Source: Parvicella sp041583015 (GTDB lineage: Bacteria; Bacteroidota; Bacteroidia; Flavobacteriales_D; Parvicellaceae). Taken from it: a DNA stretch of 64,000 bases. The notes below the pieces were generated by a model that worked only from the letters and a program-made list of their open reading frames with translations, searched no databases and was not told the origin of the DNA. Position numbers and translations under genes: made by a program. The stretch is taken from assembly GCA_041583015.1 (NCBI GenBank), contig JBFHGR010000001.1, forward strand, positions 62,001 through 126,000, given 5' to 3'. Below, one piece after another: positions 18,623-27,321 of this stretch (its first letter is position 1; each line of letters starts with the position of its first letter).

Positions 18623-19819
18623 TTATTTATCGTAAATAAATTCACCAAATTCTGATGTTATTGTAAGTTTCTTCTTATCTGATTTTTCAACTCTTCCAAC
18701 AACCTTTGCATCGATATTAAAGTGCTGACTTATTTCAATGATATCATTAGCTAAATCTTCTGGGACATATAGTTCCATTCTATGTCCCATGTTAAATACT
18801 CTGTACATTTCCTCCCAAGATGTTTTAGATTCTTCTTGAATTAAATTAAACAAAGGTGGCACAGGAAACATATTATCCTTTATAACATGTACGTCATCAA
18901 CAAAGTGTAACACTTTTGTTTGCGCTCCTCCACTACAATGAACCATTCCGTGAATGTCTGGTCTATACTTATCTAAAATCTTTTTAATTACAGGCGCATA
19001 AGTTCTTGTTGGAGATAAAACTAATTTTCCCGCATCTAAAGGGGTATTCTCAATTTTATCAGTAAGTTTTTTTGAACCTGAATAAACCAAATCTTCAGGA
19101 ACAGCACTATCATAACTTTCTGGAAATTTTGAAGCCAAGACTTTACTGAATACATCATGTCTAGCCGATGTTAAACCATTACTTCCCATTCCTCCGTTAT
19201 ACTCCGACTCATAAGATGCTTGCCCATAGGAAGATAAACCTACTATTACATCACCTGGTCTGATATTAGCATTGTCAATCACATCTGTTCTTTTCAATCT
19301 AGCCACAACCGTTGAGTCAACTATTATTGTCCGTACCAAATCTCCAACATCAGCAGTTTCTCCTCCCGTTGATATAATTTTAAAACCTTGCTTCTCCAAG
19401 TCAGCAAGTAATTCTTCTGTACCATTAATTAATGCAGAAAGTACATCTCCAGGAATTAGATTTTTATTTCTACCAATTGTTGAAGACAACATAATATTCT
19501 CTGTAGCACCAACGCACAATAGATCATCAATATTCATTATCAAAGCGTCCTGTGCAATCCCCTTCCATACCGATAAATCTCCGGTTTCTTTCCAATACAT
19601 ATATGCCAATGAAGACTTTGTCCCTGCGCCATCTGCATGCATTACAATACAATGATCTTCACTTCCAGACAAATAATCAGGAACAATTTTACAAAACGCC
19701 TTAGGAAAAAGACCTTTATCAACATTTTTAATTGCATTATGCACGTCCTCCTTTCCGGCAGACACACCTCTTTTTTGATATCTTACTTCTACTGATGACA
19801 TAAACTGTTTTTTCGTCAT
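18623..19819 (-). CDS. purM: Phosphoribosylformylglycinamidine cyclo-ligase (AIR synthetase)
   Basis: Fifth step of purine synthesis, closing the imidazole ring of FGAM with ATP. The body shows YQKRGVSAGKEDV, HADGAGTKSSLA, DALIMNIDDLLCVGA, and HCSGGAQTKVLHF of the family. At 398 residues it is about 50 longer than the E. coli enzyme, as is usual for the Bacteroidota form. Two starts are possible: ATG at 19819 and ATG at 19801 (MSSVEVRYQKRG); the second fits the family better, the first is kept as the longest. First gene of the ten-gene operon; no clear promoter lies between it and the upstream terminator. Confidence 0.93.
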   Translation of the reverse strand: MTKKQFMSSVEVRYQKRGVSAGKEDVHNAIKNVDKGLFPKAFCKIVPDYLSGSEDHCIVMHADGAGTKSSLAYMYWKETGDLSVWKGIAQDALIMNIDDLLCVGATENIMLSSTIGRNKNLIPGDVLSALINGTEELLADLEKQGFKIISTGGETADVGDLVRTIIVDSTVVARLKRTDVIDNANIRPGDVIVGLSSYGQASYESEYNGGMGSNGLTSARHDVFSKVLASKFPESYDSAVPEDLVYSGSKKLTDKIENTPLDAGKLVLSPTRTYAPVIKKILDKYRPDIHGMVHCSGGAQTKVLHFVDDVHVIKDNMFPVPPLFNLIQEESKTSWEEMYRVFNMGHRMELYVPEDLANDIIEISQHFNIDAKVVGRVEKSDKKKLTITSEFGEFIYDK

Positions 19820-19825
19820 TTATAA

Positions 19826-19863
19826 ATAAAAAAAAACATCCTACTCAATTAAAAGTAGGATGT
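19826..19863 (-). terminator. Rho-independent terminator of the OmpA-family gene
   Basis: A perfect ten-base-pair stem (ACATCCTACT at 19836-19845 with AGTAGGATGT at 19854-19863) is followed on the minus strand by a run of T. It is 21 bases past the stop at 19885 and only 17 bases ahead of the purM start region, so purM needs its own promoter or read-through. Confidence 0.9.
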
Positions 19864-19884
19864 CCTAATATATTACTATTTCAA

Positions 19885-21891
19885 CTACTGACCTCCTGAA
19901 GGCTTGTAATCAAAACTAAGTACTCTAAATTGTGTACGTCTATTTTTTTGGTGAGCCGCTTCAGACTCTTCTTTAGTCGCCATTTTCTCAATAGTTGCAC
20001 ATTCCAATCCTGGTGCTCTTGGAGTTGTTTCACCGTATCCAGCAGGGACCATTCTATCAGAAGGAATACCTTTAGATACTAAATAATCAACACAGGCTTG
20101 TGCTCTTTTCTGAGATAGTGATTTGTTATATTTATCAGAACCTCTACAATCCGTGTGCGCTTGAAGTTCAATAACAATAGTAGGGTTTTCAATTAATGTA
20201 TTATATAAATAATCCAGTGAATCTTCAGAATTGATTCTATCATCAACTAACAAAGCTGACTTATCGTATGCATACTGAACCTCTGGAAAATCAATAACAA
20301 CATCTTTAGACGCAGGTTGCATGAATAATTCCTCAATAAACTTTTTAGAATTCTCTTCACCAACTGTACTAAACTTAGATTTTGCACCTAAATACTCATC
20401 CTTAGAAACTTCTACGTTATAAGATGTTTCTTTGTTTATGTATCTATTTGATCCATTTTCATCATAAATAAACTTACCTTCTTCATCAGTAGTTTTAACA
20501 ATCTGAGAACCGTCAGAACCAACCAAAGTAATTTCAACACCAGCCAATGGCGCTTGTGTCATCTTATCCTTAACATACACTTCTAAGATAAATTTGATCT
20601 CAGGTAAATTGAATGCATATAAGTCATCTCTTCCTTTTCCATTAGGTCTACTAGAAGTAAAGTAACCTCTTTTATCATCAGAACCTTTTTCGAAAATAAT
20701 TCCATAATCATGTTCTTCCGAGTTAATTGGGTATCGTAAATTTTCAACATTCCCCCATTGTTTATCTCCTGTAGATTCAGCTCTAAAAATATCTAAGCCT
20801 CCCATTCCAACATGACCATTAGAAGAAAAATACAGAACACCCTCATCTGTCAAATGTGGGAACATATCATCTCCTGAAGTATTAATAGCAGGACCTAAGT
20901 TTTTTGGAGTTCCCCAAGACTTAGCTCTTTTATCATATTCTGTCAACCATAAATCTTTTCCACCTTGACCTCCTGGCAAATCAGAAGCAAATATCATATA
21001 ACTTTCACGTTTATCTAATGTAGGATGACCTGTAGACAAAGAATCTGCTCCTTCTGGCTTCAACACAATTTTAGTAGCTTGTTTCCAAGACTTCCCTTGT
21101 GGTTCAGAGAAATAGATATCACACCCAATATTTTCTTTTTTCTCTCTTGGACATCTGGTAAAATATAAAGCATCACCTTTTGCATTTAAGTATGCTCCAC
21201 CTTCATTATCTTCAGTATTAATTGTAGCAGGCAATATTTTAGGCTCATCCCACTTACCTTTATTATCTCTAGTTGTAGTCCAAAGATCCATAAAAGCCTC
21301 ACCCGTTCTTTCATCAATTCCATCACCTGTTGACCCTGGTCTTGAAGAAGAGAAAATCAAAACATTGTGTTTTTTATCACCCCATGCAGGAGAATAATCA
21401 TATGATTCAGTATTTAACTGTATTTCATTCTGAACAACATGTTTAGTTGGTTCATTCTTCCATTGCTGTGCTTTCTTACAAGACTCCAAACCAGACTCTG
21501 CTTCTTTCACACCAGGCTTCTTACTAAGAAACTGCTCGTAATACTTCTGAGCTTCTTTATACTCACCTTGCTGCTTCATCACTTCAGCCATATGAAATAA
21601 CACAACAGGATTTGTAGCATCATACTTCAACTTCAATGCTTTTGCATAAAAAGTTTCTGCTTGTCCTGGCTCAACCATAAGCCTATAACATTCACCAATC
21701 TGGAAGTTGATTCTTGCTTTTTCCGCAGGCTTTGCTTTTACATCTGCTTTCTTATATGCTTCGATAGCAGAGAAGAATGATTCATTTCTAAAAGCATTAT
21801 CTGCCTCTTTAGAAAAATTCTTTTGTGCAAACGTAGCAAAACTAGCTGTGCAACAAATTGATAAACAAACAATTAGTCTAAAAAATTTCAT
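19885..21891 (-). CDS. OmpA family protein with TPR, PD40 propeller and CNA/carboxypeptidase-regulatory domain
   Basis: Envelope protein of 668 residues. Order of parts: signal peptide ending near FATFAQ; tetratricopeptide repeats (about 25-130); PD40/WD40-like beta-propeller blades (about 160-425, with DGIDERTGEAFMDLW and GHVGMGGLDIFRAES); a small beta-sandwich (about 435-520, APLAGVEITLVGSDG); and a C-terminal OmpA peptidoglycan-binding domain (QAHTDCRGSDKYN, SQKRAQACVDYL, NRRTQFRV). The same order is known for PorE, a T9SS-associated periplasmic protein, but here the signal lacks a lipobox. It stands alone with its own terminator. A T9SS role is plausible, not shown. Confidence 0.88.
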   Translation of the reverse strand: MKFFRLIVCLSICCTASFATFAQKNFSKEADNAFRNESFFSAIEAYKKADVKAKPAEKARINFQIGECYRLMVEPGQAETFYAKALKLKYDATNPVVLFHMAEVMKQQGEYKEAQKYYEQFLSKKPGVKEAESGLESCKKAQQWKNEPTKHVVQNEIQLNTESYDYSPAWGDKKHNVLIFSSSRPGSTGDGIDERTGEAFMDLWTTTRDNKGKWDEPKILPATINTEDNEGGAYLNAKGDALYFTRCPREKKENIGCDIYFSEPQGKSWKQATKIVLKPEGADSLSTGHPTLDKRESYMIFASDLPGGQGGKDLWLTEYDKRAKSWGTPKNLGPAINTSGDDMFPHLTDEGVLYFSSNGHVGMGGLDIFRAESTGDKQWGNVENLRYPINSEEHDYGIIFEKGSDDKRGYFTSSRPNGKGRDDLYAFNLPEIKFILEVYVKDKMTQAPLAGVEITLVGSDGSQIVKTTDEEGKFIYDENGSNRYINKETSYNVEVSKDEYLGAKSKFSTVGEENSKKFIEELFMQPASKDVVIDFPEVQYAYDKSALLVDDRINSEDSLDYLYNTLIENPTIVIELQAHTDCRGSDKYNKSLSQKRAQACVDYLVSKGIPSDRMVPAGYGETTPRAPGLECATIEKMATKEESEAAHQKNRRTQFRVLSFDYKPSGGQ

Positions 21892-21994
21892 AGTTGGTCT
21901 TTTAAATTTCCGTTGTTAGCGCTTATTTTAATCTAAACGTATTTGCGAAAATAATTATTTTATTTTAATTCCAATGAAAAAAACACAAAAAAAA

Positions 21995-22021
21995 GAGAAG
22001 TAACTTTTTCTGTTACTCCTC
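21995..22021 (-). terminator. Rho-independent terminator of glutamine synthetase gene
   Basis: On the minus strand GAGGAGTAAC pairs with GTTACTTCTC (ten pairs, one G-U) around a seven-base loop and is followed by a run of T. It begins ten bases after the stop codon at 22031. Confidence 0.85.
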
Positions 22022-22030
22022 TCATTATCA

Positions 22031-24217
22031 TTATTTAGTAAATAACAATTCTCTCAATTTTGGCAAAGGCCAAAATTCGTCACCTACAATTCTTTCTAAT
22101 CGATCAGAATGATACTTAATTGTATCAAAATACTTCTTCACCTCATTACAATAAGCAAATGCCTTTTCCTCTGAATCCTCAATAGCGTTTGCCTTTTTTC
22201 TTGCTGCCGTCATTTTCTCGACAAGATGATAAAGATTATCCAAGTGACCTGCCACCTTTTCAATCAAAGCCATCTGAACTTTACTCATCTTTTTAGCTGA
22301 GTCACCATAAAGTTCTTTCAACCCATTCGCATTATTAAGCAATTGAGATTGATATCTAATCGTTGCCGGAATAATATTAGTATTACATATATCCCCTAAT
22401 ATTCTCGCTTCAATCTGCAATTTCAAAATATAATTCTCTACCTCAACCTCATGTCTCGCTTCTATTTCTCGAGCAGTCAAAATACCAAGACCTTCAAATA
22501 AAGAAATATACTCCTTGGTTTTCATAACTGCCAAAGCACTTGGTGTATCTTTAAAATTATTCAAACCTCTTTTAGCAGCTTCTTTAACCCACTCTTCTCC
22601 ATATCCATTCCCCTCAAATCTAATTTTCTTAGACTCTTTAATTAGCTTTTGTAACTCTTTTAAAATAGCCTCATCCTTTTTATCTCCACTATCAATCCTT
22701 TTATCAACAGACTTTTTAAAATCATTTAATTGTTTCGCAACTATTGCATTTATTGCCACCATAGCAGACGAACAATTAGCTGTAGAACCAACTGCTCTAA
22801 ATTCAAATCTATTTCCTGTAAAAGCAAAAGGAGATGTTCTATTTCTGTCTGTATTATCCAATAATATCTGAGGAATCTTACCTATACTCAGTTTCAACTC
22901 TGTCTTTGCTTCAGGCGTCATTTTCCCAGCCTTAATTGATTTTTCCAATTTATCCAACATGTCCGACAATTGCGAACCAATAAATACAGAAATAATTGCA
23001 GGCGGTGCCTCATTAGCCCCTAGCCTATGATCATTTGACGCTGATGCTATACTCGTTCTTAAAATATCTGCATAATCATGAATCGCCTTTATGGTATTTA
23101 CAAAGAAAGTTAAGAACCTTAAATTTGTTTTCGGATTCTTTCCTGGAGATAATAAATTCACCCCTGTATTTGTTCCTAATGACCAGTTATTGTGTTTCCC
23201 ACTTCCATTTACACCTGCAAAAGGTTTTTCATGAAACAAAACTCTAAAATCGTGCTTCCTAGCTATTTTCTCCATTAAATCCATTAACAATAGATTATGA
23301 TCAACTGCTATATCTGCTTCCTCAAAAACGGGAGCACATTCAAATTGATTTGGAGCCACCTCATTATGTCTTGTTTTAACCGGAATCCCCAATTTCAATG
23401 CTTCAATCTCCAATTCTTGAATAAAAGCCAAAGCCCTCTCTGGAATTGACCCAAAGTAATGATCATCCAATTGCTGTCCTTTTGCTGGCATATTTCCTAC
23501 CAAAGCTCTTCCAGACATCATTAAATCAGGTCTTGCATTATACAAAGCTGCATCAACTAAGAAATACTCTTGCTCCCACCCCAACGTTGCTTTTACCTTG
23601 GTTATATCTTTGTCAAAATATTGACAAACATCTGTTGCCGCCTTATCAATACAATCTAACGCCTTCAACAAAGGCATTTTATGATCTAATGCTTCACCTG
23701 TATAAGCAATAAAAATTGTAGGTATACACAATGTTGTTCCAAGAATAAAAGCAGGAGAAGTTGGATCCCATGCCGTATACCCTCTAGCTTCAAATGTATT
23801 TCGTATACCTCCATTAGGAAATGAAGAAGCATCTGGCTCTTGTTGAACTAAAAGACTTCCTTCAAATTGTTCAATTGCCTTACCATCCTCTATTGGAGTA
23901 AAAAATGCATCATGTTTTTCTGCCGTTGCACCTGTTAAAGGTTGAAACCAATGTGTATAATGAGTAACCCCTTTAGCCATGGCCCAATCCTTCATTGCGG
24001 TAGCAATTTGATCTGCAATATGCCGCTCAATCCTAGACCCTATTACTGTTGCTGAAACTACACTTTTAAAAGCTTCCTCCGTTAAATGAGCTCTCATGGC
24101 TGTCTTATTAAAAACATTACTACCATAATACTCCGAAACTTTTTTATCTGGCATTGCTGCGTACTTAGGTTTTCGCTCTAGCAATTCCTCTAACGCTCTA
24201 AATCTTGAAGATGACAT
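22031..24217 (-). CDS. glnN: Glutamine synthetase type III
   Basis: Joins ammonia to glutamate with ATP in the cytoplasm. The 728 residues and the N-terminal segment ASSSRF-like start, GWEQEYFLVD, TRHNEVAPNQFECAP, NGSGKHNNWSLG, and FAFTGNRFEFRAVGS mark the large dodecameric type III family common in Bacteroidota, not the 450-residue type I. It has its own consensus promoter and terminator, so it is monocistronic. No glnB, amtB or regulator gene is next to it. Confidence 0.96.
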   Translation of the reverse strand: MSSSRFRALEELLERKPKYAAMPDKKVSEYYGSNVFNKTAMRAHLTEEAFKSVVSATVIGSRIERHIADQIATAMKDWAMAKGVTHYTHWFQPLTGATAEKHDAFFTPIEDGKAIEQFEGSLLVQQEPDASSFPNGGIRNTFEARGYTAWDPTSPAFILGTTLCIPTIFIAYTGEALDHKMPLLKALDCIDKAATDVCQYFDKDITKVKATLGWEQEYFLVDAALYNARPDLMMSGRALVGNMPAKGQQLDDHYFGSIPERALAFIQELEIEALKLGIPVKTRHNEVAPNQFECAPVFEEADIAVDHNLLLMDLMEKIARKHDFRVLFHEKPFAGVNGSGKHNNWSLGTNTGVNLLSPGKNPKTNLRFLTFFVNTIKAIHDYADILRTSIASASNDHRLGANEAPPAIISVFIGSQLSDMLDKLEKSIKAGKMTPEAKTELKLSIGKIPQILLDNTDRNRTSPFAFTGNRFEFRAVGSTANCSSAMVAINAIVAKQLNDFKKSVDKRIDSGDKKDEAILKELQKLIKESKKIRFEGNGYGEEWVKEAAKRGLNNFKDTPSALAVMKTKEYISLFEGLGILTAREIEARHEVEVENYILKLQIEARILGDICNTNIIPATIRYQSQLLNNANGLKELYGDSAKKMSKVQMALIEKVAGHLDNLYHLVEKMTAARKKANAIEDSEEKAFAYCNEVKKYFDTIKYHSDRLERIVGDEFWPLPKLRELLFTK

Positions 24218-24239
24218 ATATTTTTGGTTTAATTTCAGA

Positions 24240-24247
24240 CAAAATTA
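24240..24247 (-). promoter_or_regulatory. Candidate -7 promoter element of glnN
   Basis: The minus strand reads TAATTTTG, an exact TAnnTTTG match, 22 bases before the ATG at 24217. No clear -33 element was found. Confidence 0.5.
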
Positions 24248-24272
24248 AATCATTTATCAAGAAAACACCTTA

Positions 24273-24308
24273 AAAAAAACTTTTTTTTTAGGATACCCCC
24301 TAAAAAAA
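24273..24308 (-). terminator. Probable terminator of the tatA-antiporter operon
   Basis: A ten-base-pair stem (TTTTTTTAGG/CCTAAAAAAA, 24283-24292 with 24299-24308) on the minus strand is followed by G and a run of T. It lies 46 bases past the antiporter stop. The stem is mostly A-T, so strength is uncertain. Confidence 0.6.
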
Positions 24309-24354
24309 CATAGGTTTCAATAAAAAAAATAGAAAAATTAAGCAAATAACAAAA

Positions 24355-25320
24355 TTACAACACCCCTTTTGTCTTTAAAACAACAAAAACAATATACATC
24401 ACATAACTAAAAACCAATACAGCACCCTTCAACTTACCGATTTTACTACCTAAATAAAGAACTGGAACTAACAAAAGAGAAATTCCTATCATCCACCACA
24501 TATCAAAACTCATTACCGATTCTTCAACCGCAATAGGCTTCACCAAAGAAGTAATACCGAGCACAGCAAAAATGTTAAATATATTAGAACCTATAAGATT
24601 CCCTACAGATATATCGCTTTGTTTTTTCAACGCTGCCATTATTGATGCCACCAATTCTGGCGCACTTGTTCCAAGCGCAACCACCGTAACACCTATTACA
24701 CTATCACTCAAATTAAATGACCTCGCTATACCAGTTGCTCCACCAACAAACCAGTCCGATCCAAAATACAACCCAACCAATCCTCCTAAAAGAAAAAGTA
24801 CTGAAACACCTGTTGAAATAGGAGCCCCTGCCAACTCACCCACTGCTTCATCTTTTTCAACCAACTCTTTTTTAGTATTTTTCCTTGAATTTACAATTAA
24901 GTAATAGGTAAATCCAAGGAGTATTAAAACAAAAACGAGCCCCTCCCAAAATTCTAAACTAAGATTTAGAGCAAAAATATAGAATAAAAAAGTAGCAAAT
25001 AGCATTATAGGAAAATCCAACTTCTTAGTTTGCTGCTCAGCAACAATAGGAAATATCATCACCGTCACACCCAAAACCAATGCCAAATTCGCAATATTAG
25101 AACCTATAACATTACCAATTGCGATTCCTGGATTCCCAGACATTGCACTTTGAATACTCACCAATAATTCTGGTGCTGAAGTTCCAAAAGAAACAACAGT
25201 CATCCCTATCACTAATGGTGAAATCTTCATAGCAGAAGACAACCCTACAGCTCCTCTAACTAGGAACTCACCTCCTACGATAAGAATTACCAACCCTAGG
25301 ATCAATAATAAAATATCCAT
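24355..25320 (-). CDS. Calcium/sodium antiporter (YrbG-type, CaCA family)
   Basis: Inner-membrane exchanger of 321 residues. The two inverted alpha repeats of the family are plain: GTSAPELLVSIQSAMSGN with GNVIGSNIANL in the N half, and GTSAPELVASIMAAL with GNLIGSNIFNI in the C half. About ten membrane segments with a cytoplasmic loop near residues 145-165. It lies three bases after tatA and is probably co-transcribed with it. Ion specificity is by family only. Confidence 0.93.
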   Translation of the reverse strand: MDILLLILGLVILIVGGEFLVRGAVGLSSAMKISPLVIGMTVVSFGTSAPELLVSIQSAMSGNPGIAIGNVIGSNIANLALVLGVTVMIFPIVAEQQTKKLDFPIMLFATFLFYIFALNLSLEFWEGLVFVLILLGFTYYLIVNSRKNTKKELVEKDEAVGELAGAPISTGVSVLFLLGGLVGLYFGSDWFVGGATGIARSFNLSDSVIGVTVVALGTSAPELVASIMAALKKQSDISVGNLIGSNIFNIFAVLGITSLVKPIAVEESVMSFDMWWMIGISLLLVPVLYLGSKIGKLKGAVLVFSYVMYIVFVVLKTKGVL

Positions 25321-25323
25321 TAA

Positions 25324-25578
25324 TTAAAGTTTGAATTTATTCTTGTCGATAGTCCCTTCAATATCATCCGCAATCTCCTTAATACTTGAAGTACTTTCTT
25401 TCGCTGAATTAGCTATGTCTCTCTGAATATCTTGTGTAGCATCTTTCAACTGCCTTACACCCCTACCCATATTACGTGCAAGACTTGGTATACTATCCGC
25501 ACCAAACACCATCAATACGATTAGTAAGACGACCATTATTTCGCCTCCACTTATACTATTTAAAAATAACACTGTCAT
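25324..25578 (-). CDS. tatA: Sec-independent translocase subunit TatA
   Basis: Pore-forming subunit of twin-arginine protein export. The 84 residues contain a short N-terminal stretch with GGGE-like SGGEIMVVLLIVLMVFGAD, a single membrane helix, then the amphipathic helix (IPSLARNMGRGVRQLKDA) and a charged tail. The frame is open to a TTG at 25590, but that TTG lies in the -7 promoter element, so the ATG at 25578 is chosen. No tatB or tatC is seen in the window; Bacteroidota usually hold tatC elsewhere. Confidence 0.92.
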   Translation of the reverse strand: MTVLFLNSISGGEIMVVLLIVLMVFGADSIPSLARNMGRGVRQLKDATQDIQRDIANSAKESTSSIKEIADDIEGTIDKNKFKL

Positions 25579-25587
25579 ATTCAAATA

Positions 25588-25595
25588 CAAATGTA
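25588..25595 (-). promoter_or_regulatory. Candidate -7 promoter element of tatA
   Basis: The minus strand reads TACATTTG, an exact TAnnTTTG match, nine bases before the ATG at 25578. It lies just downstream of the mdh terminator. Confidence 0.5.
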
Positions 25596-25596
25596 C

Positions 25597-25629
25597 AAAA
25601 AAAGGTCACTTAAACACAAGTGACCTTTT
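25597..25629 (-). terminator. Rho-independent terminator of mdh
   Basis: A twelve-base-pair stem (AAAAGGTCACTT at 25600-25611 with AAGTGACCTTTT at 25618-25629) has T-rich sequence on both strands. It is 21 bases past the mdh stop. Confidence 0.88.
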
Positions 25630-25650
25630 CATATATTAAAAAATAAAAAT

Positions 25651-26571
25651 CTACAACATTCCATTGACAGCTCTCACTGCTTCTGCGCTATCCATTAACT
25701 TAGCTTTTTCTGCCTCTGTCAATTCAATCTCAACGATTTTCTCAACACCATCTTTACCTATAATAACTGGAGCCCCCATACAAATATCGCTCAAGCCAAA
25801 CTCACCGTCTAGCAACACAGAACAAGGTATCATCTTCTTTTGATCACAAGCAATTGCTTGAACAATAGTAGAAACTGCTGCCCCTGGAGCATACCATGCA
25901 GATGTCCCTAATAACCCCGTCAAAGTAGCACCTCCTACCTTAGTATCTTCAGCAACTTGATTCAATCTCTCTTCTGTCAAGAATTCAGAAACCGGCACTC
26001 CATTTCTTGTAGCCATCCTAGTCAAAGGCAACATTCCTTTATCACTATGAGCAGCAATCACCATTCCATCAACATCTGAAGTAGGACACCCTAAAGCCTC
26101 AGAAAGCCTATATTTAAATCTAGCACTATCTAAAGCACCTCCCATTCCTATAATTCTATTTTTAGGCAATCCTGTAGTTTTATGCACTAAATACGCCATT
26201 GTATCCATTGGATTACTAACTACTATAATAATAACATTAGGTGAATGCTCCAATAAACTAGCAGCAACAGATTTAACAATTCCAGCATTAATACCAATCA
26301 ATTCCTCTCTAGTCATTCCTGGCTTACGTGGAATACCACTTGTAATCACCGCAACATCACTACCTGCTGTTTTAGAATAATCACTAGTACTACCAGTAAT
26401 CTTAGTATCAAATCCATTTAACGATGCACATTGCATTAAATCCATTGCCTTTCCTTCCGCAAAACCCTCCTTAATGTCTACTATTACAACTTCTGAAGCG
26501 AAGTTTTTCATTGCAATGTACTCTGTACAACTTGCACCTACAGCACCTGCTCCTACTACAGTAACTTTCAT
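25651..26571 (-). CDS. mdh: Malate dehydrogenase
   Basis: NAD-dependent oxidation of malate to oxaloacetate in the citric acid cycle. The 306 residues belong to the LDH-like MDH group. Visible are the nucleotide loop G7-A-G-A-V-G12, Asp32 at the end of the second strand (favouring NAD), substrate arginines R82, R88 and R151, and the catalytic pair D148 and H175. The malate-type loop RKPGMTREEL separates it from lactate dehydrogenase. Its own terminator follows; the start is divergent from the sigma factor gene 177 bases away. Confidence 0.96.
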   Translation of the reverse strand: MKVTVVGAGAVGASCTEYIAMKNFASEVVIVDIKEGFAEGKAMDLMQCASLNGFDTKITGSTSDYSKTAGSDVAVITSGIPRKPGMTREELIGINAGIVKSVAASLLEHSPNVIIIVVSNPMDTMAYLVHKTTGLPKNRIIGMGGALDSARFKYRLSEALGCPTSDVDGMVIAAHSDKGMLPLTRMATRNGVPVSEFLTEERLNQVAEDTKVGGATLTGLLGTSAWYAPGAAVSTIVQAIACDQKKMIPCSVLLDGEFGLSDICMGAPVIIGKDGVEKIVEIELTEAEKAKLMDSAEAVRAVNGML

Positions 26572-26731
26572 ATCTTTATTAAATTATGTGTTAATTAATT
26601 TTGTTTAATCTGGTTACGAAGTTAAAAAATATGAAGAGACTACCTTCAAAAGCAACTGATTTTTTCAAACAAATTTTAACTTCGTACAATTATTTTCATA
26701 AAAAAGGCAACCTTTAACAAACTAAGCGTTT

Positions 26732-26739
26732 TACACTTG
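26732..26739 (+). promoter_or_regulatory. Candidate -7 element before the sigma factor operon
   Basis: TACACTTG differs from TAnnTTTG at one base and ends nine bases before the ATG at 26749. The TTG at 26737 that could be taken as a start is part of it. Whether the sigma factor reads its own promoter cannot be told. Confidence 0.35.
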
Positions 26740-26748
26740 AAACAAAAA

Positions 26749-27321
26749 ATGAAGTCAAGCGAAAGAGATCTCAAAGAATGGATAGACGGGTGCAAGAAAA
26801 ATGACCGTTATAGCCAGCGTAAAATCTATGAGCACCTCTATAGTCCTATGATGATTGTTTGCCTCCGGTATGCGGATGACAGACAAGAAGCTAGTGACAT
26901 TTTGCAAGATGCGTTTTTAAAGGTCTTTGACAAAATTAGATTATATAACGATGAAGGATCGTTTGAAGGATGGGTTAGACGTATTATCGTAAACACATCC
27001 ATTGATGCTATCAGGAAAAAGAAAAAAGAAATTCTCTCAGATGATACTTCTATATATCAAGATAGCGCAATAGACGATAACGAAAATGAAGACACCTCTC
27101 CTTACGAAGGAATCAATGTCAATGATGTAGTTATTGCTATGCAACAATTATCTCCTGTATATCAAGCAGTATTTAACATGTATGTAATGGACGGATTAAC
27201 ACATCAGGAAATTGCAAATGAGTTAAACATTAGTGTAGGAACCTCAAAATCTAATTTATCAAAGGCTCGGCAAAAGATAAAAAAAATATTAATAGAGAAA
27301 TTGCAAAGCAATGAGTATTAA
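26749..27321 (+). CDS. RNA polymerase sigma factor, ECF-like sigma-70 family
   Basis: The 190 residues contain sigma region 2 (about 18-90; YADDRQEASDILQDAFLKVF and GWVRRIIVNTSIDAIRKKK) and region 4 (about 125-180; LTHQEIANELNISVGTSKSNLSKAR), joined by an acidic linker, with no region 3. This is the ECF plan. The ATG at 26749 is taken over the TTG at 26737, which lies in a promoter-like element. The stop overlaps the next gene by 11 bases, and that gene encodes a membrane protein with a cytoplasmic N-terminus, the usual layout of a sigma and anti-sigma pair. Confidence 0.93.
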   Translation: MKSSERDLKEWIDGCKKNDRYSQRKIYEHLYSPMMIVCLRYADDRQEASDILQDAFLKVFDKIRLYNDEGSFEGWVRRIIVNTSIDAIRKKKKEILSDDTSIYQDSAIDDNENEDTSPYEGINVNDVVIAMQQLSPVYQAVFNMYVMDGLTHQEIANELNISVGTSKSNLSKARQKIKKILIEKLQSNEY

